DNA of 64,000 nt from SZUA-100 sp965248135. GTDB taxonomy: Bacteria; Pseudomonadota; Alphaproteobacteria; Rhizobiales; Rhizobiaceae. Made by a program: the position numbers and the translations under genes. Where the stretch lies: assembly GCA_965248135.1 (NCBI GenBank), contig CBDFIN010000007.1:1-64000 (forward strand). Direction: 5' to 3'. Shown in pieces: positions 9,710 through 17,393 of the stretch. Within the stretch, counting starts at the first letter, position 1. Every line of letters begins with the position of its first letter. The notes under the pieces are model-generated. The model saw nothing but the letters and a program-made list of their open reading frames with translations. It made no database searches and was not told the origin of the DNA.

Positions 9710-10604
9710 ATGGCGGATGAAAAAATGGTGAACCCCACAGAAAGCATCATTGTGAGCCTGATGGCAGAAACCCATATCCACCCAGGCATAGGTCAGTCCA
9801 CCGGAGCGCTTGATCTGCCGGTGGCGCGAGAGCGGGCGAGCCAGTACCCCTTTATTCCTGGATCAGGCGTCAAGGGTGCGTTCAGGGTCTGGGCGTGCGA
9901 GCGGGCCAGATTGAGCGAGAGTGAAATCAGCCAACTGTTTGGCCGCGAGGGGCAGGCCGAAAATGATCAGGGGTGATTCCGGTTCTGCAGGCCGGTTGCT
10001 TTGTTCCGATGCCCGCTTGCTGCTGTTGCCGGTGCGCTCGCTTTCAGGGGCTTATAAATGGCTGACCTGTCCGGGTATTTTGAACCGCTATCAACGTGAC
10101 ACGGCCCGCTCGGCAAACGGTGCAACTGAAGCAAGTTTCTCGATCCAGTCGCCTGCGAGAGGACATTATCTGGGTGAAGAGGGTTCGCAGAATTGGTTGG
10201 GGCTGGAGGAGCGGGAATTTGGTTTTCAAAAATCTTGTCATTCCTCCATCGTCACCGCGCTAATGGCGGTCCTGCCCGAGCGCGTTACGGAAGAAGATCT
10301 GGAACGCCGCCTGGTGATCCTCCATGACGATGACTTCACCTGGTTTGCCAAATATGCCCTGCCGGTGATGGCGCATAATGCGCTTGAGGAGAAAACAAAG
10401 AGAAGCAAAGCTCTTTGGTACGAGGAATCCCTGCCGCCGGACACCATCATGTATGTACTGTTTGGTGAGCGAACCGCAGATGCAGTAAAGACTTTCCGGC
10501 AAAAGCTGGAAGGTGCACCCTATGTGCAAATCGGCGGCAACGAAACCGTTGGAATGGGCTGGTTCATAATGAAACCCGTTGCCCCATCTGCCGGGGGAAG
10601 TTGA
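9710..10604 (+). pseudogene. cmr4: Cmr4 (type III-B backbone nuclease), one frameshift
   Basis: Cmr4 forms the helical backbone and cuts target RNA at 6-nt steps. The first part reads THIHPGIGQSTGALDLPVAR and PFIPGSGVKGAFR, the family signature; the second reads SAGRLLCSDARLLLLPVRS, then LSGAYKWLTCPGILNR. A single extra G in GGGG at about 9969-9972 separates them; removing it gives ENDQGDSGSAGRL. The C-terminal glycine-rich RAMP loop is GGNETVGMGWF. The catalytic Asp usually lies in the first part near IHPGIG, but here that stretch has His/Pro instead, so slicing activity is uncertain. It starts 1 nt after the cmr3 stop. Confidence 0.85.
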
Positions 10605-10605
10605 T

Positions 10606-11222
10606 ATGACCAATGGCAGAAGAGATCGTGACCGGGCTTCGCACAAAAAAATATCGGAACAGGAAAAGCGCCTTGTCCAGCAAGCAAAGGCTCAGCAGGA
10701 GGCGGCCGATAAAATAGATATTGATACAAGACATGGTTCGCCAAAAACTGCCACAAATCCGGTGCCCGAAAGGCCCACCAAATCCGCTCACCGCAGCCTG
10801 GCGCAAAAACGCGCCAAACATGCCTTGCGGGCAATTCAGAAAATATCCGGCCACGATTTCACATGGGAAAGCAACTACGTTTCCTAATGTAAAAGCCCTT
10901 CCCCGCCACCATTATCATGTCGGGTCTGGGGCAGGCTCTGGCCATGGAAAAGGCCGGCGCAGCCAAGGATGGCGACGTCAAGCTTGGGCACCTGGCGCTG
11001 TACAAACACATGGATGAGTGGCTGATCAAGGGCTGGGAAAACAGCGTCTACGAGGGCGAGGGAGATGTTTTGGGGGCGATCTGCAACGGTTGCGAGGCCG
11101 ACTATATTCGCGCACAAACCGAGGCGATGGACTATCTTGAATGGCTGAAAAAATTCGCAGTGGCGTTTCTCGATAATAAAGATCAGGAAAAAAACAAGGC
11201 TCCAGACGGGGAGTTGGAATGA
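10606..11222 (+). pseudogene. cmr5: Cmr5 (type III-B small subunit), two frameshifts
   Basis: Cmr5 is the alpha-helical small subunit. The core begins RSLAQKRAKHALRAIQKI (about residue 65) and continues as MSGLGQALAMEKAGAAKDGD and YIRAQTEAMDYLEWLKKFA, clear Cmr5 blocks. Two single-base gains break it: near 10884 (GTTTCC TAA) and in CCCC near 10906. Removing one base at each gives NYVSNVKALPATIIMSGLG. About 60 charged Lys/Glu/Ala-rich residues precede the core, unusual for a family of 120-150 residues. ATG 10606 lies 1 nt after the cmr4 stop; the end overlaps the cmr6 ATG by 4 nt. Confidence 0.8.
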
Positions 11223-12259
11223 CCATGCTACCGCTGCCACCCAGCAAGGCCGGCTCTTCAGCACCGGGCGAAAGAAAGGCACCAGATTTTGGCGCTAGTC
11301 CCAACAGGGGGCTGATTTACAACAAATTTGTAGACAAATGGCCACCAAACGCGGCACTGGAAGAATTCCAGGGCCTTGGCGAGCAGAAGAAGGAATGGGT
11401 AAAGAATTTTACCGGCGGCACCGGCGACGGGAAAGAGCTTGAGAAAGCTGCAAAGCGCGTTTGCGATCTGGCCAAAATTCTCTGCCGCAGTGATGATCCG
11501 CCGCCCATGATCTTTCACACCAAAAGCCCGTTTCCTCACTGGTATGGGGTTGTCGCATCCGATCGAAAACGGGTTTTTGTGGCACCACACACTGGGGGTG
11601 CCTTATCTGCCGGCCTCGTCAATTAAGGGCATGATGCGGGCCTGGACGCGGGACTGGCGCGAAGAGCACCGAGATTTCGTTGTCCACCTGTTTGGTTCAG
11701 ATGATGCTAACGCCCAAAGTGCCGGATCGATCATTATCTTTGACGCCCTGCCGGTTACCACCCCGGAGCTGGCGCTGGAGGTGATTACACCCCATGATGG
11801 TGGTTGGCGGATCAAAAAAAATGTGACGCCATCTGATTGGGTCCGCCCCGTTCCGATCCATTTTCTTGGGGTCAAAGAAGGGGCGAAATTCCTGTTCGCC
11901 ATCGCACCGCGCGCGAGCGCAGGCAAAAACGACGTAAAAGACGCCTATCAATTGATAGAAGAAGCGCTGGAGTGGATCGGGGCGGGAGCAAAAAACCTCG
12001 GTCGGCTTTGGGCGGGCAATAAGCCAGGAAAAGGTCGCGGAAATTGATGCGGCGTCACCGCCGAAACCGGGCGACAAGGTGCGGGTCCTGGAGACTGACA
12101 AAGACAAAAAGTGGCATGGCGCGGTCGGCGAGGGTTCTTGATAATCGGCCTATAAATGACATGTTGAAGGTCAAGCGTGATCCCGACAAAAATGGCAGGC
12201 GACCTGAACGCTATATCGCTGTTGTCGATTTGGTTCGGGTTGCATCGGAAAAATCCTGA
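11219..12259 (+). pseudogene. cmr6: Cmr6 (type III-B RAMP) with C-terminal extension, three frameshifts
   Basis: Cmr6 caps the backbone beside Cmr1. Its core block LGVPYLPASSIKGMMRAW is typical and is preceded by FLTGMGLSHPIENGFLW after removal of one C near 11528. A second extra base in the A6 run near 11990 hides the glycine-rich loop GAKTSVGFGRA. Beyond it, the frame continues PPKPGDKVRVLETDKDKKW and, after a third extra base near 12138, LDNRPINDMLKVKRD, ending in TGA 12257-12259. That roughly 75-residue tail looks like a small beta-barrel (SH3/KOW-like) domain not usual for Cmr6. The stop overlaps the csx16 ATG. Confidence 0.75.
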
Positions 12260-12546
12260 TGACCAGCTATTTCGTAACTCGCCACAAGGGCGCCGTTGAA
12301 TGGGCGCGGCAGCGGGGGATTGAGGCCGAGCACCTTGAGCATCTTGACCCTTCACAATTATCGCGTGGCGATGTCGTGCTTGGCACATTGCCGGTCTCTG
12401 TAGTGGCCGAGGTCTGTTTGCGTGGCGCCCGCTACATGCACCTTACTTTGGACACACCACCACAAATGCGCGGCAAGGAACTAACGGTGCAAGACATGGA
12501 TGAATTTGGGGCAAAACTTGAGGAATTTGAAGTGAGGAAGGTGTAA
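12259..12546 (+). CDS. csx16: Csx16 family protein (predicted ring nuclease)
   Basis: This is a 95-residue protein matching the Csx16 family found with type III systems. The signature is TSYFVTRHKGAVEWARQRGI at the start, then HLDPSQLSRGDVVLGTLPVS and PPQMRGKELTVQDM. Csx16 proteins have been proposed to degrade cyclic oligoadenylate and so switch off Cas10 signalling; this function is family knowledge and not shown here. Its presence implies a cOA-dependent effector, yet no CARF or SAVED protein is visible in the window. It is translationally coupled at both ends: the ATG overlaps the cmr6 stop and TAATG overlaps the next gene. The frame is intact. Confidence 0.85.
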   Translation: MTSYFVTRHKGAVEWARQRGIEAEHLEHLDPSQLSRGDVVLGTLPVSVVAEVCLRGARYMHLTLDTPPQMRGKELTVQDMDEFGAKLEEFEVRKV

Positions 12547-12948
12547 TGGATTGGTCTTTTGATTTACTGGAATTTGCGTTCGAAAATACCGCAAGCTTTC
12601 TGTTCACAACTTTTGTCCCTGGGCGGATTTGTAGAAATTTTTCGTAGATTTTTCAACTGGTTGTGGACCCTCAACTATCGGGGATGGAAGGTTGAAGTGC
12701 TGCCGAGCGACTCCGCCAGAAAACGCTACGACTACGATATGACTTGGGAGGAAGTAAAGGCGAATGAAGCAAGTCCGGTTGAGAAACGGCGATTTATCCA
12801 ATCAGTCGTAACATCTGAAGGCAGTTGGCTCTCTGCCGGGCAGTTTTCTACAGATGATCCCGAGGGCTGGGTATTCATCGATAGGAAAAAAAAGCGATAC
12901 AAATTTGATATCGAAAAAATTCCGCCAACTTCGAAAAAGCAAAATTAG
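12546..12948 (+). pseudogene. Unrecognised small CRISPR-linked protein, one frameshift
   Basis: I do not recognise this family. The ATG at 12546 overlaps the csx16 stop (TAATG), the coupling used throughout this operon, and reads MDWSFDLLEFAFENTASFLF. A stop follows because of one extra G in GGG near 12629; removing it gives VPGGFVEIFRRFF and a continuous 133-residue protein. The N-terminal third is aromatic and hydrophobic (FLFTTFVPGG, FVEIFRRFFNWLW) and may be a membrane or amphipathic segment. The remainder is soluble and charged (MTWEEVKANEASPVEKRRF, GWVFIDRKKKRYKFDIEKI). The part from 12559 is open in one frame. Position after a predicted ring nuclease makes an effector or regulator role possible but unproven. 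Confidence 0.55.
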
Positions 12949-12961
12949 GGGCGAGCAGTAA

Positions 12962-12982
12962 CAAATCGATGAAATCGATTTG
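12962..12982. terminator. Hairpin between cmr operon and array 1
   Basis: A perfect 9-bp stem CAAATCGAT/ATCGATTTG with a GAA loop lies 14 bases after the last cmr-operon stop. The cmr operon (rightward) and CRISPR array 1 (leftward) converge here, so it could end either transcript. There is no strong T-run, so a Rho-independent role is uncertain. The following 12983-13085 contains no gene that I can see. Confidence 0.4.
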
Positions 12983-13740
12983 AGCAACAAACGCCTGTGC
13001 GCGACGCCGCCAAGGCTAACCTCCATCAGTACTAGCTTCCGCGTTCAAGTCTCCGGGAACTCGACGACCGACCGCCTTGGCAGACCGGCTTTCACCTGCC
13101 GTGCAGGGGATGCCTGATCAGGGCTCCGAAAAGGACCATAATTCACTCGTGTGTGTTTCTATCCCTGCCGTGCAGGGGATGCCTGATCAGGGTGACACAA
13201 CAAATCAAACAGAGACGTCACTCGTTTCTATCCCTGCCGTGCAGGGGATGCCTGATCAGGTCGGCCGCCGTCCTGGCCGCCGCACTCGCCACGTTTCTAT
13301 CCCTGCCGTGCAGGGGGATGCCTGATCAGGTGATCAATTAATTTGGGTGGTAACAGAGGTTGCGTTTCTATCCCTGCCGTGCAGGGGATGCCTGATCAGG
13401 CTAATCGCCGCCTTATTCTCATTATCACCGATTATGAGAAGTTTCTATCCCTGCCGTGCAGGGGATGCCTGATCAGGTTGGCCCAATGGGTCCAACAGTG
13501 ACGGAGTAGAGTTTCTATCCCTGCCGTGCAGGGGATGCCTGATCAGGAAGGTCTATTACGCTGATTTCATTGCCTGGGTTTCTATCCCTGCCGTGCAGGG
13601 GATGCCTGATCAGGGTTGCATGTAGAAATTAACACATGGATGCAAGAGTTTCTATCCCTGCCGTGCAGGGGGATGCCTGATCAGGCAGTTGCGGGCCAAA
13701 AGGAGAAATGGGAGTAGGTTTCTATCCCTGCCGTGCAGGG

Positions 13741-13822
13741 CGCCTTTAATTCCTGTGTTCTCGTTCAACCCTCGAAAAGCCAAATCGTTGGCTTTTCGCC
13801 GGCTACGCCGTACGGGCCTCAC
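13741..13822 (-). repeat. 82-nt intra-repeat element, copy 1
   Basis: The insert begins CGCCTTTAATTCCTGTGTTC and ends GTACGGGCCTCAC on the plus strand. It holds a perfect 11-bp stem, CGAAAAGCCAA/TTGGCTTTTCG, with loop ATCG. It sits between the first 23 bases of a CRISPR repeat (13718-13740) and bases 5-37 (13823-13855), so 19 bases of repeat (CTATCCCTGCCGTGCAGGG) are present on both sides. Confidence 0.9.
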
Positions 13823-13908
13823 CTATCCCTGCCGTGCAGGGGATGCCTGATCAGGGCAGACCTTGAGGAAACACGCGGATATAGAGTTTCTATCCCTGCC
13901 GTGCAGGG

Positions 13909-13990
13909 CGCCTTTAATTCCTGTGTTCTCGTTCAACCCTCGAAAAGCCAAATCGTTGGCTTTTCGCCGGCTACGCCGTACGGGCCTCAC
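13909..13990 (-). repeat. 82-nt intra-repeat element, copy 2
   Basis: This copy is identical in sequence and flanks to copy 1. It interrupts the next CRISPR repeat (left part 13886-13908, right part 13991-14023), with a different 30-nt spacer between the two interrupted units. Confidence 0.9.
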
Positions 13991-14162
13991 CTATCCCTGC
14001 CGTGCAGGGGATGCCTGATCAGGGCACGTGCTGCATATCTATGAACAAGAAAACACGTTTCTATCCCTGCCGTGCAGGGGATGCCTGATCAGGGACGCCG
14101 CACGGGCCTCCGCAAGTGACGCCGAGTTTCTATCCCTGCCGTGCAGGGGATGCCTGATCAGG

Positions 14163-14325
14163 TTACCCCCAAATAGCCTGCTGAATCAACTAAAATATTG
14201 GTGGCAATTTCCAGGCCAAAGTAAAATATTTCCTGTTTGAAAAAGAACAAATACAAAACAGTTTTACAAAAATACACCAATACTATATAAATATCAGAAA
14301 GTTATATAATTTCCAAGGCAAAACC
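14163..14325 (-). promoter_or_regulatory. Leader of array 1 / divergent upstream region of RT-cas1
   Basis: This is AT-rich. Next to the first repeat it reads TTACCCCCAAATA, then six bases, then GAATCAAC; leader 2 has almost the same block in the same place (GTACCCCCAAATA, six bases, GAATCAAC with one shift). The motif TTTCCAAGGCAAAA ends at the RT-cas1 start, and its AAGG doubles as a Shine-Dalgarno. The region must drive array 1 leftward and RT-cas1 rightward. Confidence 0.75.
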
Positions 14326-16392
14326 ATGCCTGTGAGCAGTCAAAAGCCCCAAACCCATGGACCTCGCAAGGTCCTGCTGGATGATGAAAAGCTGTTTAAT
14401 CAGCTTGTTCGCCGCTCTTGTTTAACTGCGGCGTGGAGCAAGGTTTGGACTAATGGTGGCGCAGCGGGAGGCGACCGGGTGGACTTGCGCTATTATGTCC
14501 GTGACTTGCATCGGCGCATTGGCAAATTGCGCGATGATTTGAATGCGGGTGTATACCGGCCCGGGCCGGTGCGCCGGGTTGATATTGCCAAAACCGGTGG
14601 TCCAGGATTGCGGCGCCTTTCGATCCCCTGTGTACAGGACAGGATAGTGCAAACCGCCGCTGCAAACATTTTGTCACCGCTTTTGGATGAGGAATTTGAA
14701 CCCCATTCCTATGGTTACAGAACAGGGAAATCTGTGCAGCAGGCGGTAGCGCAGATTTCGCTGGCGCAGCGCAGCGGGTTTGAATGGGTGGTGGATGCCG
14801 ATATCGAGGAGTATTTTGACACCATTCCCCACGTCGATCTGATGGAGCGATGGGCACAGTCAATATCGGATGGCCCGCTCACGCAACTGGTGTGGACATG
14901 GATTACCAGTGCTTCCCCCTCGGGGCGCGGGGTGGCACAGGGTTCGCCGTTTTCTCCTCTTTTGGCCAATCTCTATCTCGACCGGCTGGATGAGGCGTTT
15001 TCCCGCAAGGGTGTGCGGATTGTTCGTTTTGCCGATGATTTTATTGTGCTGTGCGGCTCTGAAAAAAATGCGGAAAATGCGCTGGAACGGATCAAACGCC
15101 TGCTGGCGAGCCACGGGCTGGTGCTGAATGAACAAAAGACAAGGGTTCGCTCCTTCGATCAGGGGTTTCGCTTTCTGGGCCATATGTTCGTCAAATCGCT
15201 GGTGCTGAAAACAACGCCCGAGCGGGCCGACGAAGCCATGGTCGCCCAATGGATGCGCGCTGTCGCCAGCGATGATGCAAGCGCCGAGACCGAAGCACGC
15301 CAGCAAGAAATGGAAGAAGCGGCCAAGGAAGCGCGTGGTTATTCACCGGGCATGCGCATTCTTTATGTGTTGACACCCAACCGGCGCTTAAACATCCGCA
15401 ATCAGGCGTTTTGCGTCGAACAACATCACCAGCGCGGCGATGATGTGCCTTGCTGGCGTGAAATTTTGGCCATTCCCCACCAGGACATCGATCGCATTGA
15501 ACTGGGGCCGCAGGTGCAAATTTCAGATGATGCCGAGCGCCACGCGCTGGCCAGCGATACGCCGGTCGCCTTTGTCAACGGCCATGGCGAGACGCTCGGG
15601 TGGCTGGCCGGTGAACTTGCGCCGCGCGCCAAGCGGCACCTGGCGCAGGCAGCGCTTTGTCTGGATGAGGCAAAAAGGGTTGATCTGGCACGGCTTCTTG
15701 TTGACGCAAGGTTGCGCAATCAGCGTGCGGTTCTGCGCCGGCTGCTGGTCAACCGGGCCAAGCCGCCCAAACCGGTGAGCGACGCGCTGGTGCAGTTGAA
15801 CCGGATCATCGTGCGTCCCGGCAAGGGGCCGCTCTACAAGGCAAAAAGCATCGCCGAACTGATGGGCAATGAGGGGGCGGCGACGGCGGCCTGGTGGCGG
15901 GCGCTGGCCGCTTTGCTGCCAGCACAGTTTACGTTTTCCGGCAGGCAGCGCCCGGCCCGTGACTGCGCCAATAGCTGCTTCAATTTTCTCGCCTGGCTGC
16001 TTGAGCGTGACATTTCGGTGGCAGTGGTCCGCGCCGGCCTGCACCCGGGTTTTGGTGCGCTGCATGCCCCATCCGACCGTCGCGATGCCTGTGTCTATGA
16101 TCTGATGGAAGAATTTCGCGCCCATCTGATCGGCGGGCTGACGGTCTATTGCGCCAATCGAAAGATGATTACGGCAAAAATGTTTTCATCCCGCTCCAAC
16201 GGTTTGCGGATGAACCGCGAGGCAAGCAACGGCCTGATCCGCGCCTATGAAAACCGGGTCACCGGGCGGGTGAAAAGCCCGCGTACCGGCAAAAAGGTGA
16301 GCTGGCGGCAATTGATGGTGGAACAGGCGTTTTCGCTGGCCTCTCACTATGAAGGGGCAAAAACCTATAAACCCTACATCATGGATTATTGA
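14326..16392 (+). CDS. cas1: RT-Cas1 fusion protein
   Basis: This is a 688-residue fusion of a group II intron-like reverse transcriptase (about residues 40-310) to Cas1 (about 340-688). RT motifs visible are GLRRLSIPCVQDRIVQTA, SYGYRTGKSVQQAV, VVDADIEEYFDTI, RGVAQGSPFSPLLANLYLD and the catalytic RFADDFIVL at about 233-241. Cas1 motifs near the C-terminus are AGLHPGFGALHAPSDRRDAC and VYDLMEEFRAHL, giving the metal-binding His and Glu. Such fusions let Cas1-Cas2 acquire spacers from RNA. Unlike the Cas6-RT-Cas1 form of Marinomonas, no Cas6 domain is attached; Cas6 is separate here. The frame is fully open. It is followed 3 nt later by cas2. Confidence 0.95.
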   Translation: MPVSSQKPQTHGPRKVLLDDEKLFNQLVRRSCLTAAWSKVWTNGGAAGGDRVDLRYYVRDLHRRIGKLRDDLNAGVYRPGPVRRVDIAKTGGPGLRRLSIPCVQDRIVQTAAANILSPLLDEEFEPHSYGYRTGKSVQQAVAQISLAQRSGFEWVVDADIEEYFDTIPHVDLMERWAQSISDGPLTQLVWTWITSASPSGRGVAQGSPFSPLLANLYLDRLDEAFSRKGVRIVRFADDFIVLCGSEKNAENALERIKRLLASHGLVLNEQKTRVRSFDQGFRFLGHMFVKSLVLKTTPERADEAMVAQWMRAVASDDASAETEARQQEMEEAAKEARGYSPGMRILYVLTPNRRLNIRNQAFCVEQHHQRGDDVPCWREILAIPHQDIDRIELGPQVQISDDAERHALASDTPVAFVNGHGETLGWLAGELAPRAKRHLAQAALCLDEAKRVDLARLLVDARLRNQRAVLRRLLVNRAKPPKPVSDALVQLNRIIVRPGKGPLYKAKSIAELMGNEGAATAAWWRALAALLPAQFTFSGRQRPARDCANSCFNFLAWLLERDISVAVVRAGLHPGFGALHAPSDRRDACVYDLMEEFRAHLIGGLTVYCANRKMITAKMFSSRSNGLRMNREASNGLIRAYENRVTGRVKSPRTGKKVSWRQLMVEQAFSLASHYEGAKTYKPYIMDY

Positions 16393-16395
16393 GCC

Positions 16396-16683
16396 ATGGC
16401 CCGCACCCTTCACACCATTGTCTTTTGTTACGACATTTCGCGCGCAAAGCTGCGCCGCCGGGTTTCCAAACTTTTGGAAGAGCGCATGGTGCGGGTGCAA
16501 AAAAGCGTGTTTGAGGCGCGGTTGCATCTTGAGGCCGCCAATCACATGTTTGACTATCTGGAGGCCGTTATAGAACAAGATGACCGGCTGCGGATGTATG
16601 TGATGGCCAAAGGCGGGCTGGAAAAAAGCCGTGCGGCAGGCGGCACGCCAATGGCCGAAGATGGCGCTTTCTGGCTGGTTTGA
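16396..16683 (+). CDS. cas2: Cas2
   Basis: This is a 95-residue Cas2, which forms the dimer bridging two Cas1 dimers in the spacer integrase. The start HTIVFCYDISRAKLRRRVSK has the beta-1 strand ending in the conserved Asp, and RMVRVQKSVFEARLH is the family's second block (R-V-Q-x-S-V-F-E). It starts 3 nt after the RT-cas1 stop, so the two are cotranscribed. Array 2, transcribed leftward, converges on its 3' end. The flank at 16684-16735 carries AAAAAGCCAAATCGCCGG (16698-16715), which resembles part of the 82-nt intra-repeat element. Confidence 0.93.
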   Translation: MARTLHTIVFCYDISRAKLRRRVSKLLEERMVRVQKSVFEARLHLEAANHMFDYLEAVIEQDDRLRMYVMAKGGLEKSRAAGGTPMAEDGAFWLV

Positions 16684-16762
16684 ACGGCAAGGTTTTTAAA
16701 AAGCCAAATCGCCGGTTAAGCGTTTCCGCTGCGATGTTTCACTTCTCACCTGCCGTGCAGGG

Positions 16763-16844
16763 CGCCTTTAATTCCTGTGTTCTCGTTCAACCCTCGAAAA
16801 GCCAAATCGTTGGCTTTTCGCCGGCTACGCCGTACGGGCCTCAC
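16763..16844 (-). repeat. 82-nt intra-repeat element, copy 3
   Basis: This copy has the same sequence as copies 1 and 2, in the terminal degenerate repeat of array 2. The right flank is CTGCCGTGCAGGGG without the CTATCC of the other copies. It is probably the oldest copy because it sits at the trailer end. Confidence 0.88.
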
Positions 16845-17064
16845 CTGCCGTGCAGGGGATGCCTGATCAGGAAATCAATCAACGAATGTTGATAGAAAGG
16901 AGGTTTCTATCCCTGCCGTGCAGGGGATGCCTGATCAGGACAACATCGAAGTTGTCGGAATTGCCGGCACGTTTCTATCCCTGCCGTGCAGGGGATGCCT
17001 GATCAGGCAACACCAATGAAGCAACCAGCCGCGATGTATCCGTTTCTATCCCTGCCGTGCAGGG

Positions 17065-17146
17065 TGCCTTCAATTCCTGTGTTCTCGTTCAACCCTCGAA
17101 AAGCCAAATCGTTGGCTTTTCGCCGGCTACGCCGTACGGGCCTCAC
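17065..17146 (-). repeat. 82-nt intra-repeat element, copy 4
   Basis: This copy has two base differences at its start (TGCCTTCAATTCC in place of CGCCTTTAATTCC). Flanks are as in copies 1 and 2: left 17042-17064, right 17147-17179. Confidence 0.88.
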
Positions 17147-17311
17147 CTATCCCTGCCGTGCAGGGGATGCCTGATCAGGTTAAGGGGAAGATCCAACTTG
17201 GATCGCCCCGCGTTTCTATCCCTGCCGTGCAGGGGATGCCTGATCAGGGTAGCGGCAGCGATTGCACCTCTTCTTGCATCTTGTTTATGTTTCTATCCCT
17301 GCCGTGCAGGG

Positions 17312-17393
17312 CGCCTTTAATTCCTGTGTTCTCGTTCAACCCTCGAAAAGCCAAATCGTTGGCTTTTCGCCGGCTACGCCGTACGGGCCTCAC
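17312..17393 (-). repeat. 82-nt intra-repeat element, copy 5
   Basis: The left flank is as in copies 1, 2 and 4, but the right flank is as in copy 3 (CTCAC directly followed by CTGCCG). It therefore looks like a recombinant between the two junction types. Confidence 0.88.

Larger units (their letters stand above)
13086..14162 (-). CRISPR. CRISPR array 1: 13 repeats, 12 spacers
   Basis: The repeat is 37 bp. On the plus strand it reads GTTTCTATCCCTGCCGTGCA followed by GGGGATGCCTGATCAGG. On the minus strand it ends GGCAGGGATAGAAAC: a CCCTGC/GCAGGG hairpin then the 8-nt tag ATAGAAAC, so the array is transcribed leftward with its leader at 14163-14325. Spacers are 30-40 nt and all different. The leftmost repeat (13086-13122) is degenerate in its first 14 bases, as expected for the trailer end. 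Repeats at 13293 and 13648 have one extra G. Repeats 10 and 11 are each interrupted by an 82-nt insert (13741-13822, 13909-13990). Confidence 0.97.

Noticed and set aside
5291..12948. Programmed frameshifting as the explanation for the broken Cmr genes
   Set aside because: There are too many shift points in both directions and with no shared slippery motif; random indels or sequencing errors fit better.
13086..14162. Rightward transcription of the arrays, in line with the cas genes
   Set aside because: In that direction the repeat ends GATCAGG with no type III tag, and the degenerate repeat would be at the leader end; the minus-strand reading gives ATAGAAAC and conserved leaders.
13077..14240. 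Several open frames of 60-100 codons through the arrays
   Set aside because: They read the CRISPR repeat over and over (SIPAVQGMPDQ and SLPCRGCLIR); they are repeat translation and not genes.
14326..16392. Group II intron maturase as the identity of the RT gene
   Set aside because: The C-terminal half is Cas1 and not a maturase or endonuclease domain, cas2 follows within 3 nt, and no intron RNA structure is evident.
13741..17393. Treating the 82-nt units as ordinary long spacers
   Set aside because: They are repeated five times, more than twice normal spacer length, and flanked by partial repeats (1-23 and 5-37, or shorter) where whole ones would be expected.
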